Shown here piece by piece: positions 1 through 9,094 of a stretch of DNA of 64,000 nucleotides. The stretch's first letter is position 1, and every line of letters starts with the position of its first letter. Under the pieces are notes generated by a model, which saw nothing but the letters and a program-made list of their open reading frames with translations, did no database searches and had not been told where the DNA came from. A program made the translations under genes and the position numbers. Source of the DNA: Agrobacterium albertimagni AOL15 (GTDB taxonomy: Bacteria > Pseudomonadota > Alphaproteobacteria > Rhizobiales > Rhizobiaceae); contig NZ_ALJF01000002.1 in the NCBI RefSeq assembly GCF_000300855.1, positions 62,001-126,000 on the forward strand, written 5' to 3'.

Positions 1-1
1 C

Positions 2-451
2 GGCATCATGCTGGCTGGACCAGATCAGGCTTATCCCTGGATCAAGGCGCTGCATGTGATCGCCATCATCTCCTGGATGGCAGGCATGCTCTATCTGCCG
101 CGGCTTTTCATCTACCATTCCGACTGCCAGCCGTCGTCGCAGCAGGCAAAGACATTTGCCGTGATGGAAACCAGGCTCATGAAGGTGATCATGACGCCGG
201 CGATGATCGTGTCATGGATCCTCGGACTGTATCTGGCCTGGCAGGTCTTTGGTTTTCAAGGCGGTTGGCTGCATGCGAAGATCGCAGCCGTGGTCGCACT
301 GTCCGGTGTTCACGGCTATTTCGCCAAAGCTGTCAAATCATTCGGGCGTGGCGAATACGTTGGAACGCCGCGGTACTGGCGCATGATGAACGAGGCGCCG
401 ACCCTGTTGATGATCCTGATTGTGGTGCTTGCCGTCGTCAAACCGTTCTGA
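2..451 (+). CDS. hemJ: Protoporphyrinogen IX oxidase HemJ (5' partial)
   Basis: HemJ is a heme-binding inner-membrane protein that oxidises protoporphyrinogen IX to protoporphyrin IX in heme synthesis. The visible 147 residues from the ATG at 8 contain the family's first conserved segment (His16 of ALHVIAIISWMAGM, then YLPRLF) and a GLYLAW membrane segment, with further hydrophobic helices up to the C-terminal AVVKPF. The frame stays open to the left edge, no ribosome binding site is visible before the ATG at 8, and my recollection is that rhizobial HemJ proteins carry an additional N-terminal membrane segment, so the true start is probably outside the window. The gene precedes rho, as in other Rhizobiales. 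Family assignment is strong; only the start is uncertain. Confidence 0.88.
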   Translation, partial: GIMLAGPDQAYPWIKALHVIAIISWMAGMLYLPRLFIYHSDCQPSSQQAKTFAVMETRLMKVIMTPAMIVSWILGLYLAWQVFGFQGGWLHAKIAAVVALSGVHGYFAKAVKSFGRGEYVGTPRYWRMMNEAPTLLMILIVVLAVVKPF

Positions 452-644
452 TCTCGGCCCGATCACGCTTTATTTTTGCCGGTGGCGGCTTTTCGCTTGC
501 GGTCGAATCCGCGAGTCGCTATTTTCGCGCCACTTCCTTCTTTTGGCTTGCGTACTATTCAGTCATTTGCGGCTCTCGCGATCGTACCGAATTCCACCAG
601 CTCGCCGTTCCCCTTGAAAATTCTATCTGACGTGGTCCCTCTTC

Positions 645-1910
645 ATGGCTGAAATGAAGCTACAAGAACTCAAAAGCAAATCGCCGACCGATCTCCTGAC
701 CTTTGCTGAATCGCTCGAAGTTGAAAACGCGAGCACGATGCGCAAGCAGGAGCTGATGTTCGCGATCCTGAAGATGCTGGCGAGCCAGGATGTTGAGATC
801 ATCGGCGAAGGCGTGGTGGAAGTTCTGCAGGATGGCTTCGGTTTCCTGCGTTCCGCCAATGCGAACTATCTTCCCGGCCCGGACGATATCTATATCTCGC
901 CTTCGCAGATCCGCCGCTTCTCGCTGAAGACCGGTGATACCGTAGAAGGCCCGATCCGGGGACCCAAGGAAGGCGAGCGCTATTTCGCTCTGTTGAAGGT
1001 CAACACGATCAATTTCGAGGATCCCGAAAAGATCCGCCACAAGGTTCATTTCGACAACCTGACGCCGCTCTATCCGAACGAGCGCTTCAAGATGGAGCTT
1101 GATGTTCCAACGTCGAAGGATCTGTCTGCCCGCGTCATCGATCTCGTGGCACCGCTCGGCAAGGGCCAGCGCGGCCTGATCGTTGCGCCGCCGCGAACCG
1201 GTAAAACCGTCATTCTGCAGAACATCGCGCACTCGATCACTGCCAATCATCCGGAATGTTATCTGATCGTTCTTCTGATCGACGAACGTCCGGAAGAAGT
1301 GACCGACATGCAGCGTTCGGTCCGCGGTGAAGTCGTTTCTTCGACCTTTGATGAGCCGGCCGTTCGCCACGTGCAGGTCGCCGAAATGGTCATCGAAAAG
1401 GCCAAGCGTCTCGTCGAACATGGCCGTGACGTCGTCATCCTGCTCGATTCCATCACGCGCCTCGGCCGCGCTTACAACACCGTTGTGCCGTCTTCCGGCA
1501 AGGTCTTGACCGGTGGCGTGGACGCCAATGCGTTGCAGCGCCCGAAGCGCTTCTTCGGTGCTGCCCGTAACATCGAAGAAGGCGGTTCGCTGACGATTAT
1601 CGCAACGGCGCTGATCGATACCGGCAGCCGTATGGACGAAGTCATCTTCGAAGAATTCAAGGGCACTGGTAACTCGGAAATCGTTCTCGATCGCAAGGTC
1701 GCGGACAAGCGCATCTTCCCGGCCATGGACATCCTCAAGTCCGGTACGCGTAAGGAAGATCTGCTGGTGCCGCGCCAGGATCTCCAAAAGATCTTCGTTC
1801 TGCGCCGCATTCTGGCGCCGATGGGGACAACTGATGCAATCGAATTCCTCATCGATAAACTCAAGCAGACGAAGAACAACGGCGACTTCTTCGACTCGAT
1901 GAACACCTGA
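645..1910 (+). CDS. rho: Transcription termination factor Rho
   Basis: Rho is the hexameric RNA-dependent ATPase/helicase that ends transcription at unstructured C-rich RNA. The 421-residue length is normal for the family. Residues 1-45 form the Rho N-terminal helical domain ([18 protein letters not shown]), followed by the OB-fold RNA-binding domain around residues 50-125 (DGFGFLRS), and the ATPase core with P-loop APPRTGKT near residue 180 and the Walker B/Q-loop region ([13 protein letters not shown]). No clear Shine-Dalgarno lies before ATG 645; ATG 654 is an alternative start that would remove three residues. The 193-base leader between hemJ and rho contains no credible gene. Since Rho often limits its own synthesis by terminating in its leader, that leader may be regulatory; this is inference. 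Confidence 0.97.
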   Translation: MAEMKLQELKSKSPTDLLTFAESLEVENASTMRKQELMFAILKMLASQDVEIIGEGVVEVLQDGFGFLRSANANYLPGPDDIYISPSQIRRFSLKTGDTVEGPIRGPKEGERYFALLKVNTINFEDPEKIRHKVHFDNLTPLYPNERFKMELDVPTSKDLSARVIDLVAPLGKGQRGLIVAPPRTGKTVILQNIAHSITANHPECYLIVLLIDERPEEVTDMQRSVRGEVVSSTFDEPAVRHVQVAEMVIEKAKRLVEHGRDVVILLDSITRLGRAYNTVVPSSGKVLTGGVDANALQRPKRFFGAARNIEEGGSLTIIATALIDTGSRMDEVIFEEFKGTGNSEIVLDRKVADKRIFPAMDILKSGTRKEDLLVPRQDLQKIFVLRRILAPMGTTDAIEFLIDKLKQTKNNGDFFDSMNT

Positions 1911-1961
1911 CGTGTTGCCGGTTTCGGCCGGTAATGCGTCTTGGTGGCACTGGGTGACCTC

Positions 1962-3284
1962 GTGACCACGCGAAAAGACACGATCTGTGCATTGGCGTCC
2001 GGTGGCTTGCCATCGGGCGTTGCCGTCATCAGGATCAGCGGACCTGTTGCCTTCGATGCAGTGAGCGCCTTGATTGGGCCCCTCCCCCGGCCACGCCAAG
2101 CCTCGCTCCGTACGCTGAAGTCGTCCGCCGGAGACATATTGGACCGCGGCTTGGTATTGACGTTCCCGGGCCCGAATTCCTTTACAGGCGAAGACTGTGC
2201 CGAACTGCAGGTTCATGGTGGTCGCGCTGTCGTGAATGCGATTCTTGGATCATTAGCCGGATTCAATGGCGTGCGATTTGCCGAGCCTGGCGAGTTCTCC
2301 AAACGCGCTTTCGAAAACGGAAAAATGGATCTCGTCGAGGTCGAAGGCCTTGCGGACCTTTTGGCGGCCGAGACCGAAATGCAGCGCCGTCTGGCGAACG
2401 AACAGGCCAACGGGCACCTGTCCGCCGTCTACGACGAATGGCGGGAGAAACTCATCTATATCAGGTCCATGCTCGAAGCCGAGCTCGACTTCAGTGATGA
2501 GGGCGACATCCCTGGGTCTGTTTCCGATCGGGTATGGGCTGAGGTTGCCACGCTGAAGAGCCAGGTCGACAAGGCAATCGGCGATCTACGGGCTGGTGAG
2601 ATCATTCGGGACGGCTTCAGGGTGGCGCTTGCAGGACGTCCGAATGCCGGGAAATCAAGCTTGATGAATGCGCTCGCCCAGAGAGACGTGGCAATTGTTA
2701 CCCCGATAGCCGGTACAACGCGTGACGTCGTGCGGTGCGAACTCGATATTGAGGGTTACAAGTTCGAGCTCTTCGACACCGCAGGTATCAGGGGGACCGT
2801 TGATGTCGTCGAACAGGAAGGCATCAAGCGCGCTCTTCGAACGATCGGTGATGCGGACCTTGTCCTACACTTGATTGACCTATCAAATCCGCATGCAGAT
2901 GACGTTGAGGTTGAAGCACGTGCAACGCTCCGGATTGGGACCAAGTCAGACCTTGCCATCAGTGGTGATCCTGCCGGGCCGGAACTGGACATGACACTCT
3001 CTGCGGTGAGTGGGGCCGGTTTGGAGGTCTTGCGGGAGCGGCTTCTTGATGCTGTGCGTCAAGGGACGCAGGTCGAGAGCCTTGCAATTCCCAGCCGCTT
3101 GAGGCATGCAGAGCGCCTTCGCTCGGCTTCGCTCCACCTTGGCTCTGAGGGGCGGGCTATGCCCCTCGAAATCAGAGCTGAAGACTTGAGACTTGCGACA
3201 GTGGAGCTAGCGCGCGTTACAGGTCGAATCGACACCGAAACGCTTCTTGGCAAAATCTTCTCCGAATTCTGCGTCGGAAAATGA
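1962..3284 (+). CDS. mnmE: tRNA-modification GTPase MnmE (TrmE)
   Basis: MnmE works with MnmG to add the carboxymethylaminomethyl group to U34 of certain tRNAs, using a formyl-THF-binding N-terminal domain and a GTPase. The protein has the N-terminal start pattern DTICALASGG, a G domain with P-loop GRPNAGKS near residue 224, a DTAGI switch motif, and the C-terminal CxGK signature (CVGK) with the catalytic cysteine. The longest frame opens at a TTG at 1941, but the conserved family N-terminus fits the GTG at 1962 better (about 440 residues), so I use that. The stop codon lies inside a parS-like site, and mnmG follows 28 bases later, as expected for partners in one pathway. Confidence 0.94.
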   Translation: MTTRKDTICALASGGLPSGVAVIRISGPVAFDAVSALIGPLPRPRQASLRTLKSSAGDILDRGLVLTFPGPNSFTGEDCAELQVHGGRAVVNAILGSLAGFNGVRFAEPGEFSKRAFENGKMDLVEVEGLADLLAAETEMQRRLANEQANGHLSAVYDEWREKLIYIRSMLEAELDFSDEGDIPGSVSDRVWAEVATLKSQVDKAIGDLRAGEIIRDGFRVALAGRPNAGKSSLMNALAQRDVAIVTPIAGTTRDVVRCELDIEGYKFELFDTAGIRGTVDVVEQEGIKRALRTIGDADLVLHLIDLSNPHADDVEVEARATLRIGTKSDLAISGDPAGPELDMTLSAVSGAGLEVLRERLLDAVRQGTQVESLAIPSRLRHAERLRSASLHLGSEGRAMPLEIRAEDLRLATVELARVTGRIDTETLLGKIFSEFCVGK

Positions 3285-3297
3285 TTCACGTGAAACA
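3282..3297. other. parS-like site at the mnmE stop codon
   Basis: The sequence TGATTCACGTGAAACA matches the bacterial parS consensus TGTTTCACGTGAAACA at 15 of 16 positions. The ParB family loads at parS as a CTP-dependent clamp, and parA/parB lie 2.5 kb downstream. The first three bases of the site are the TGA stop codon of mnmE, and the rest falls in the mnmE-mnmG spacer, so one sequence serves two functions. Binding is inferred from the match and context. Confidence 0.8.
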
Positions 3298-3312
3298 GGC
3301 TGGATTTGAACC

Positions 3313-5184
3313 ATGTCTGCCAGACATTTTGATGTAATCGTTGTGGGCGGCGGTCATGCCGGCACCGAGGCCGCGGCCGCGGCCGCACGTATGGGCGCCA
3401 AGACGGCGCTTATCACCCATAAAGCCGCCACCATCGGCGTCATGTCATGCAATCCCGCTATCGGCGGTCTTGGCAAAGGCCACCTGGTCAGGGAGATCGA
3501 CGCTCTTGATGGCATCATGGGGCGTGCTGCGGACGAAGGTGGCATTCAGTTCCGCATGCTCAACCGGAAAAAAGGACCGGCGGTTTGGGGTCCCAGGACG
3601 CAAGCGGATCGAAAGCTCTATCGGCTCGCCGTTCAACGCTTGTTGTCTGACATACCGGACCTCGAGGTCGTCGAAGGCGGTGTAGTAGGCCTTATTCGTG
3701 ACTCCTCCGTAATAAAAGGCGTATCGCTGGAGAGTGGCGAAGAACTCTTTGCGCCTGCGGTGGTTCTGACCACCGGCACTTTCTTGAACGGTTTAATTCA
3801 TATTGGTGATCGAAAAATTGCAGCGGGCAGAGTTGGCGAGGAGCCAGCCTTGGGCTTGAGCGCGGATCTCGCTTCCTTCGGTCTGAAACTCGGGCGTCTC
3901 AAAACCGGCACGCCGGCGCGTCTAGACCGAAAGACGATCGACTGGACTGCTCTCGAAGTTCAAGAAGCCGACGCTGACCCCATTCCGTTCTCGTTCATGA
4001 CGGATGCGATCGTTACGCCCCAGATTGCATGTGGGATAACGCGAACCACCTCGGAAACCCACAGGATCATCAGGGACAATATCCATCGCTCCGCGATGTA
4101 TTCCGGGCAGATTGAAGGAGTCGGGCCTCGTTATTGTCCCTCGATCGAGGACAAGATCAGTCGGTTCGGTGATCGCGATGGGCACCAGATCTTCCTGGAG
4201 CCGGAAGGGTTGGACGACGACACAGTTTATCCGAACGGTATTTCGACCTCCCTGCCAGAAGAGGTTCAGGAGCAGTTCATTCGGTCAATCCCTGGATTGG
4301 AGAAGGTTCGAATCCTTCAGCCTGGCTATGCGATTGAATATGATTTCGTTGATCCGCAGCAACTGGATCTGTCTTTGGCCGTCAAGGGTGTTACTGGTTT
4401 GTTCCTGGCAGGTCAGATCAACGGCACAACGGGGTATGAAGAAGCCGGGGCACAAGGCTTGCTGGCGGGGATCAACGCCGCGCGTCTCGCCGCTGGGCAG
4501 GAAGGGATCTCGTTCAGCCGCACGGATTCCTACATCGGCGTGATGGTCGATGACCTGACGTCCAGAGGGGTGGCCGAGCCCTATCGGATGTTCACCTCCC
4601 GGGCGGAATACAGGCTATCACTGCGCTCCGACAATGCTGACATGCGGTTGACTCCGTTTGGTATTTCCCTCGGTTGCGTTGGCCAAGAGCGCGCGCGCAA
4701 GTTTACCAACTATAGAGAACAGCGTGAATCGGTTTACGCGCTGTTGGGTGAATTGACGGCATCGCCCAATGAGATGGCGAGCGCAGAGGTGCCTATCAAT
4801 CAGGACGGTCGTCGCCGAAGCGCTCGCGAGATCCTTTCCTATCCGGATCGGAACTGGAGCGATATTGCGCGTGTCTGGCCTGAATTGCGCGCGGTTGATG
4901 CCAAGATTGCGGAAGCTGTTGCGATCGATTGCCTCTATCACGTCTACTTGGAGCGGCAGTCGGCGGATGTCGAGAGCGTGCGCTCGGAGGAAAGCAGGGC
5001 GATTCCACTGGACTTCGATTACGACTCGCTTTCGGGTCTGTCGAACGAGCTGAAGCTGAAACTGGGTGCTCAACGACCCCAGAACGTGGCTCAAGCGAGC
5101 CGCATTGAGGGGATGACCCCTGCAGCTGTCGCTTTGCTTGTTGCCCATCTTCGAAAAAATACCACACAAAGAATGGCTTCCTGA
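3313..5184 (+). CDS. mnmG: tRNA uridine-5-carboxymethylaminomethyl modification enzyme MnmG (GidA)
   Basis: MnmG is the FAD-dependent partner of MnmE in wobble-uridine modification of tRNA. The 623-residue product has an N-terminal Rossmann dinucleotide motif [10 protein letters not shown] (about residues 10-19), the conserved SCNPAIGG loop with Cys46, a second FAD-binding segment [21 protein letters not shown] (partly quoted by position, about residues 360-385), and the C-terminal helical domain that contacts MnmE and tRNA. Length and order match the family. It lies between mnmE and rsmG in the classical gid arrangement next to the partition genes. The start ATG at 3313 gives the expected N-terminus. 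Confidence 0.97.
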   Translation: MSARHFDVIVVGGGHAGTEAAAAAARMGAKTALITHKAATIGVMSCNPAIGGLGKGHLVREIDALDGIMGRAADEGGIQFRMLNRKKGPAVWGPRTQADRKLYRLAVQRLLSDIPDLEVVEGGVVGLIRDSSVIKGVSLESGEELFAPAVVLTTGTFLNGLIHIGDRKIAAGRVGEEPALGLSADLASFGLKLGRLKTGTPARLDRKTIDWTALEVQEADADPIPFSFMTDAIVTPQIACGITRTTSETHRIIRDNIHRSAMYSGQIEGVGPRYCPSIEDKISRFGDRDGHQIFLEPEGLDDDTVYPNGISTSLPEEVQEQFIRSIPGLEKVRILQPGYAIEYDFVDPQQLDLSLAVKGVTGLFLAGQINGTTGYEEAGAQGLLAGINAARLAAGQEGISFSRTDSYIGVMVDDLTSRGVAEPYRMFTSRAEYRLSLRSDNADMRLTPFGISLGCVGQERARKFTNYREQRESVYALLGELTASPNEMASAEVPINQDGRRRSAREILSYPDRNWSDIARVWPELRAVDAKIAEAVAIDCLYHVYLERQSADVESVRSEESRAIPLDFDYDSLSGLSNELKLKLGAQRPQNVAQASRIEGMTPAAVALLVAHLRKNTTQRMAS

Positions 5185-5185
5185 A

Positions 5186-5809
5186 ATGCTGCCTGCCAAA
5201 TTTGGAATCAATGTTTCACGTGAAACGCAGGAGCGGCTCGAACGTTTCGCCGACCTTTTCATCAAGTGGGCGGCCAGAATCAATCTGATCGCGCCGTCCA
5301 CAAAAGACCAGTTGTGGGAACGGCACATAGCGGACTCGTTGCAACTCCGACACATTGTTCCCACTGCTGGGCGTTGGATTGACCTGGGCAGTGGTGGTGG
5401 TTTTCCAGGGATCATTACGTCGATCGTACTCGCTGAGCATGGTACCGGTTGGGTTGATCTTGTTGAGAGTAACAACAAGAAATGCAGCTTTCTGCGCATT
5501 GCCCTGGCTGAGACCGGTGGTCGTGGATCGGTGCATCCGGTGCGCATCGAAGATGCATCCAAGTCTCTCCCTGCCCCGGACTTCATCTCGGCGCGGGCCC
5601 TGGCGGACCTCGATCTACTGTTCGCCTATGCCCAAGCCTGGGCGAAAGACAATCCTAATCTTAAACTCGTCCTCCACAAAGGGCGGGATTACCAGTCAGA
5701 GGTCGATAAAGCGCGTGGTCGCTGGGACTTCGATCTGTTAAAACATCAAAGCGTTGTCGAGGCGGACTCGGTCATTCTGGAGATCACCTCTCTGACGCGC
5801 AAGGTTTAA
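5186..5809 (+). CDS. rsmG: 16S rRNA (guanine527-N7)-methyltransferase RsmG (GidB)
   Basis: RsmG methylates G527 in the 530 loop of 16S rRNA using S-adenosylmethionine. The SAM-binding motif [10 protein letters not shown] is at residues 66-75 and the fold is class I methyltransferase. The open frame extends upstream into mnmG, but the ATG at 5186, two bases after the mnmG stop, gives the expected 207-residue length and an N-terminus ([14 protein letters not shown]) seen in alphaproteobacterial homologues. Codons 10-14 (VSRET) are encoded by a parS-like sequence, so part of this N-terminus is probably constrained by DNA function. Translation is probably coupled to mnmG. Confidence 0.96.
   Translation: MLPAKFGINVSRETQERLERFADLFIKWAARINLIAPSTKDQLWERHIADSLQLRHIVPTAGRWIDLGSGGGFPGIITSIVLAEHGTGWVDLVESNNKKCSFLRIALAETGGRGSVHPVRIEDASKSLPAPDFISARALADLDLLFAYAQAWAKDNPNLKLVLHKGRDYQSEVDKARGRWDFDLLKHQSVVEADSVILEITSLTRKV
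5212..5227. other. parS-like site inside rsmG
   Basis: TGTTTCACGTGAAACG matches the parS consensus at 15 of 16 positions, with a mismatch only in the last base. It lies within the first 14 codons of rsmG, where it encodes Val-Ser-Arg-Glu-Thr. With the site at 3282 it makes two parS-like sequences 1.93 kb apart, both just upstream of parAB. ParB loading here is inferred. Confidence 0.85.
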
Positions 5810-5824
5810 CGCTCCGGGTGCCAA

Positions 5825-6619
5825 ATGAGTCTCGAGAAAAACCGCATCATCACTATCGCCAACCAAAAGGGTGGCGTCGGCAAGACAACGACCGCCATCA
5901 ACCTGGCGACCGCTTTGGCGGCGATCGGGGAGCGGGTCCTTATCGTTGACCTGGATCCGCAGGGAAATGCCAGCACCGGCCTCGGCATCGACCGCCGTGA
6001 CCGTCGCTTGTCTTCGTATGACGTGTTGATCGGGACGCATTCGGTCAGCGAGGCGGTTCTGGAAACGGCGGTGCCCAACCTCTCCATCGTCCCTTCGACG
6101 ATGGATCTGCTTGGTTTCGAGATGGAAATCTCGCAGCAGGCCGATCGGGTCTTTCGTCTGAAGAGAGCCCTCAATCAGGATGATGCGCGCGCTTATAGCT
6201 ATGTGCTGCTCGACTGCCCGCCTTCGTTCAATCTTCTGACGATGAATGCGATGGCCGCAGCCCATTCAGTCCTGGTGCCGTTGCAGTGCGAATTCTTTGC
6301 GCTCGAAGGTCTCAGCCAGTTGCTCGACACCATCAACCAGGTGCGGCAGACTGTGAATCCGACCCTGGATATCCAGGGTATTGTGCTGACGATGTTCGAT
6401 TCTCGAAACAATCTGGCGCAGCAGGTCGTGAGCGATGTCCGTGAGCATCTCGGTGAGAAGGTTTACGCGACGCTTATTCCGCGGAATGTTCGGGTTTCCG
6501 AAGCGCCATCATATGGTAAGCCGGCTATCCTTTATGATCTCAAATGCGCCGGCAGCCAAGCCTATCTCCAGCTGGCTTCTGAAGTCATTCAGCGCGAACG
6601 GCAGCGCAAAGCTGCCTAA
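5825..6619 (+). CDS. parA: Chromosome partitioning ATPase ParA
   Basis: ParA is the nucleoid-bound ATPase that moves ParB-parS complexes to segregate chromosome origins. The 264-residue protein is of the small chromosomal type: it starts directly with the deviant Walker A motif KGGVGKTT (residues 15-22, with the signature lysine), followed by the switch I region DLDPQGNAST and Walker B VLLDCPP. It lacks the N-terminal helix-turn-helix of plasmid RepA/ParA type Ia proteins, which argues for a chromosomal system rather than a repABC replicon. It follows rsmG by 15 bases and precedes parB by 21, consistent with one operon. Confidence 0.96.
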   Translation: MSLEKNRIITIANQKGGVGKTTTAINLATALAAIGERVLIVDLDPQGNASTGLGIDRRDRRLSSYDVLIGTHSVSEAVLETAVPNLSIVPSTMDLLGFEMEISQQADRVFRLKRALNQDDARAYSYVLLDCPPSFNLLTMNAMAAAHSVLVPLQCEFFALEGLSQLLDTINQVRQTVNPTLDIQGIVLTMFDSRNNLAQQVVSDVREHLGEKVYATLIPRNVRVSEAPSYGKPAILYDLKCAGSQAYLQLASEVIQRERQRKAA

Positions 6620-6640
6620 TCTTCGTACAAGGGTGTGAGT

Positions 6641-7522
6641 ATGAGCGAAGACGTATCGAAACGGCGCCTTGGGCGTGGACTTGCAGCGCTGATCGGCGAG
6701 ATGGATCAGCCAGTTCCCGTCGGCGAGACGCGCCCGACCGTTAGCGCGGACCGGACCGTTCCGATCGAATTCGTGGCGCGTAGCCCCAAGAACCCTCGTC
6801 GGTATTTCGACGAAGCTGAACTTCAGGATCTTGCCGGATCCATTCGGCAGCACGGGATCGTGCAGCCTGTCGTCGTGCGTACCACGAGCAGCGATCGCTA
6901 TGAAATCATCGCTGGGGAGCGACGTTGGCGCGCGGCGCAGCTCGCCGGCCTCGTCGAGATCCCCGTCATCGTTCGCGATGTCGATGACCGTACAGCCCTT
7001 GAGCTCGCCATCGTCGAAAACGTCCAGCGTGCCGATCTCAATCCCCTCGAAGAAGCGCTTGGCTATGAGCAGCTCATTGCCGAACATGGTTATACCCAGA
7101 ACGATCTCGGGGAAATCATCGGCAAGAGCCGCAGCCATGTCGCCAACAGTCTTCGACTGTTGAAGCTCCCCGATCCGGTTCGTGACATGCTCGCTGACGG
7201 CAGCCTCTCGGCAGGTCATGCGCGTGCGCTTGTTTCCACTCCCGATCCCGTGGTTCTTGCCAAGACGATCGCCCAAAAGGGGCTTTCTGTTCGCGATGCG
7301 GAGAAGCTGGCGCAGAACCATATCAAGGCGCAGCATGCCCCTGCCCCGACGGAAGTGCGTGAATCCAAGGATTCCGATACAATTGCCCTGGAGCGCAGCC
7401 TTTCGGATCGCCTCGGACTGTCCGTGTCGATCAACCACAAGGGTGGCGGCGGTCAGTTGAAGATTAATTACAAGACGCTCGACCAGCTGGAAGAGATCTG
7501 CCGCCTGCTCGAAGCGCGTTGA
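6641..7522 (+). CDS. parB: Chromosome partitioning protein ParB
   Basis: ParB binds parS and spreads along DNA as a CTP-switched clamp. The 293-residue protein has an N-terminal LGRGLAALIG segment that contacts ParA, the NPRR motif (residues 51-54), the CTP-binding GERRWR motif (92-97), a helix-turn-helix domain (GKSRSHVANSLRLL), and a C-terminal dimerisation domain with a lysine/glycine-rich stretch (NHKGGGGQLKI). A GTG at 6635 could extend it by two residues, but the ATG at 6641 gives the usual MSED N-terminus. Its stop codon abuts the holA stop codon on the other strand, with no terminator between them. Confidence 0.96.
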   Translation: MSEDVSKRRLGRGLAALIGEMDQPVPVGETRPTVSADRTVPIEFVARSPKNPRRYFDEAELQDLAGSIRQHGIVQPVVVRTTSSDRYEIIAGERRWRAAQLAGLVEIPVIVRDVDDRTALELAIVENVQRADLNPLEEALGYEQLIAEHGYTQNDLGEIIGKSRSHVANSLRLLKLPDPVRDMLADGSLSAGHARALVSTPDPVVLAKTIAQKGLSVRDAEKLAQNHIKAQHAPAPTEVRESKDSDTIALERSLSDRLGLSVSINHKGGGGQLKINYKTLDQLEEICRLLEAR

Positions 7523-8569
7523 TCAGCCACGGCGATTGCGACGTGCTGACTGAAGGGTCGTCGCAAGAAGCGTTTGGATTGCCAGATTATCTTCAAGCTG
7601 CGCGTTCTGGCGGCTTTGAAGGATGGCGGCGTTCAGTCTTGCGCTTTCCCGCGCCAGATCCGAACTATTCCAGTTCCGTAACGCTTTCTCGATGACCGGC
7701 TTGCGCTTGAAGTGAATTCCCCGCCCATGCGTCTGCATGACCTGTGAAGCCTGTTGCTGGCGCTCTTCCATCTCCAGGCGCATGGTCTCCAGCAGTTGCA
7801 CCTGTTTCATCGTGCCCTGCAGGACGAGGAAGACAGCCGTTTTGGAGGCAATGACTTTCTGGACGGCATGCAGAAATCCGTCGGGATCACCTGAGAGCAC
7901 GGCGTCGACGACCTCGTCGGTCGATACTGCGCTCGCATCGCCAACGATCTCGAGCACATGGTTTTCGTCGATCAACTCGTCCTTCATGCAGTAGAGAACC
8001 AGTTTCTGAATTTCGTTGCGGGAGGCGATCCGATCGCCGCCGATCGATTCCAGCAAAAGTTCTCGTGCTGCCGGCGTGATGCGCAGATTGGCGCCTGCCA
8101 GTTCGGCGTCGATCAGGCCATTCAGCGCCCTTGCATCATCCTGGTAACAGGCGATGCAGGCGACGCTGCGCTCGCCTTCAGCGACCTTGCGAAGTGCCGA
8201 ACCCTTTTTGAGATCACCGGCTTCGATCAGAAGATAGCTGCCTTCGGGAGGGTGTGAGGCGAGATGCGCTAATCCGTCGACCAACTGCTTCTCGTTGGCG
8301 GCGCCCCTGACCCAAATCAGCTTCTCACCGCCGAACAGCCCGAAGGCGTTGACTTCGTCGATGAGGCGACCGGGATCAGATTGAATGTCCGAGGCATCCA
8401 GCCGGATCAGTGCAAAGCCGTCGTTGAGATCGACACCGGTTGTCTTGGCAACCTGGGACGCGCGCTCTGCCACCAGACCGCGATCGGGTCCGTAGATAAC
8501 GAACATCCGGTAGTGCCTGGCCGATTTGGCCAGGAACCCTTCGAATTCATGCGATTTGACCTCAACCAT
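7523..8569 (-). CDS. holA: DNA polymerase III subunit delta HolA
   Basis: HolA is the clamp-loader wrench subunit that opens the beta sliding clamp. The 348-residue protein has the family layout: an N-terminal degenerate AAA+ fold (MFVIYGPDRGLVAERASQ, which lacks a working Walker A as expected), a middle helical lid, and a C-terminal collar domain ending in a basic tail (QSARRNRRG). It lies downstream of lptE with a 9-base gap, and its conserved partner lptE upstream supports the call. It is convergent with parB. Confidence 0.93.
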   Translation of the reverse strand: MVEVKSHEFEGFLAKSARHYRMFVIYGPDRGLVAERASQVAKTTGVDLNDGFALIRLDASDIQSDPGRLIDEVNAFGLFGGEKLIWVRGAANEKQLVDGLAHLASHPPEGSYLLIEAGDLKKGSALRKVAEGERSVACIACYQDDARALNGLIDAELAGANLRITPAARELLLESIGGDRIASRNEIQKLVLYCMKDELIDENHVLEIVGDASAVSTDEVVDAVLSGDPDGFLHAVQKVIASKTAVFLVLQGTMKQVQLLETMRLEMEERQQQASQVMQTHGRGIHFKRKPVIEKALRNWNSSDLARESARLNAAILQSRQNAQLEDNLAIQTLLATTLQSARRNRRG

Positions 8570-8578
8570 AGCCGCAGA

Positions 8579-9094
8579 TCAGCGACCGAGAGCCATGGCG
8601 AGATCGGCATAGATGATTTCAGCAAGCTCGCGGGCGGCGCGTGTCTCGGCATCACGCACGGCACGGAGCTTTGCGAACTCCTGGCGCGGATAATCGAAGA
8701 GGGCGACACCCGATCGGCGACCCGTCTTCAGAACCGTGTCGTCGGATATCCGCTTCAGCGTGTAGGTGCCCGTGACGACGGCGCGACCCGCGTTTGCCGT
8801 ATCGGAGGTTTCATCGAGAAGGATGCCCTCGACACCACCGCTGACAGTCAGGTCGACCCGATATTCCGGGGTCTTCGTTTCGTCACCGCCGCTGGTCAAG
8901 AAGATCAATCGGTTGCGCGTCTCGAGGCCTATGCGGCTGGTCGCTTCGGAATAGGCGATCGCAGCCAATGCACCGCGGGTTTCGCCGTTGGTGTCCTGAT
9001 AGAGCGGACGTGCCTGGCAGCCCGCCATCAGCAGAGCCGCGCCGATCAGAACCGAGCGCCGAAGCAGCTTGGAAGGCTTGAATTCAGAGGACAA
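8579..9094 (-). CDS. lptE: LPS-assembly lipoprotein LptE
   Basis: LptE plugs the LptD barrel that inserts lipopolysaccharide in the outer membrane. The 171-residue product has a lipoprotein signal: basic start (KLLRR), hydrophobic core and lipobox LMAGC with Cys26 as the lipidation site. The mature part ([18 protein letters not shown] and [10 protein letters not shown]) fits the alphaproteobacterial LptE/LptB-like family, which is weakly conserved in sequence; the leuS-lptE-holA gene order, shared across proteobacteria, is the main support. Its start overlaps the end of leuS by 11 bases, so translation is likely coupled. Confidence 0.88.
   Translation of the reverse strand: MSSEFKPSKLLRRSVLIGAALLMAGCQARPLYQDTNGETRGALAAIAYSEATSRIGLETRNRLIFLTSGGDETKTPEYRVDLTVSGGVEGILLDETSDTANAGRAVVTGTYTLKRISDDTVLKTGRRSGVALFDYPRQEFAKLRAVRDAETRAARELAEIIYADLAMALGR

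Noticed and set aside
3282..7522. Plasmid-type repABC or type Ia partition locus
   Set aside because: ParA lacks the N-terminal helix-turn-helix, no repC is present, and the neighbours are the chromosomal gid genes.
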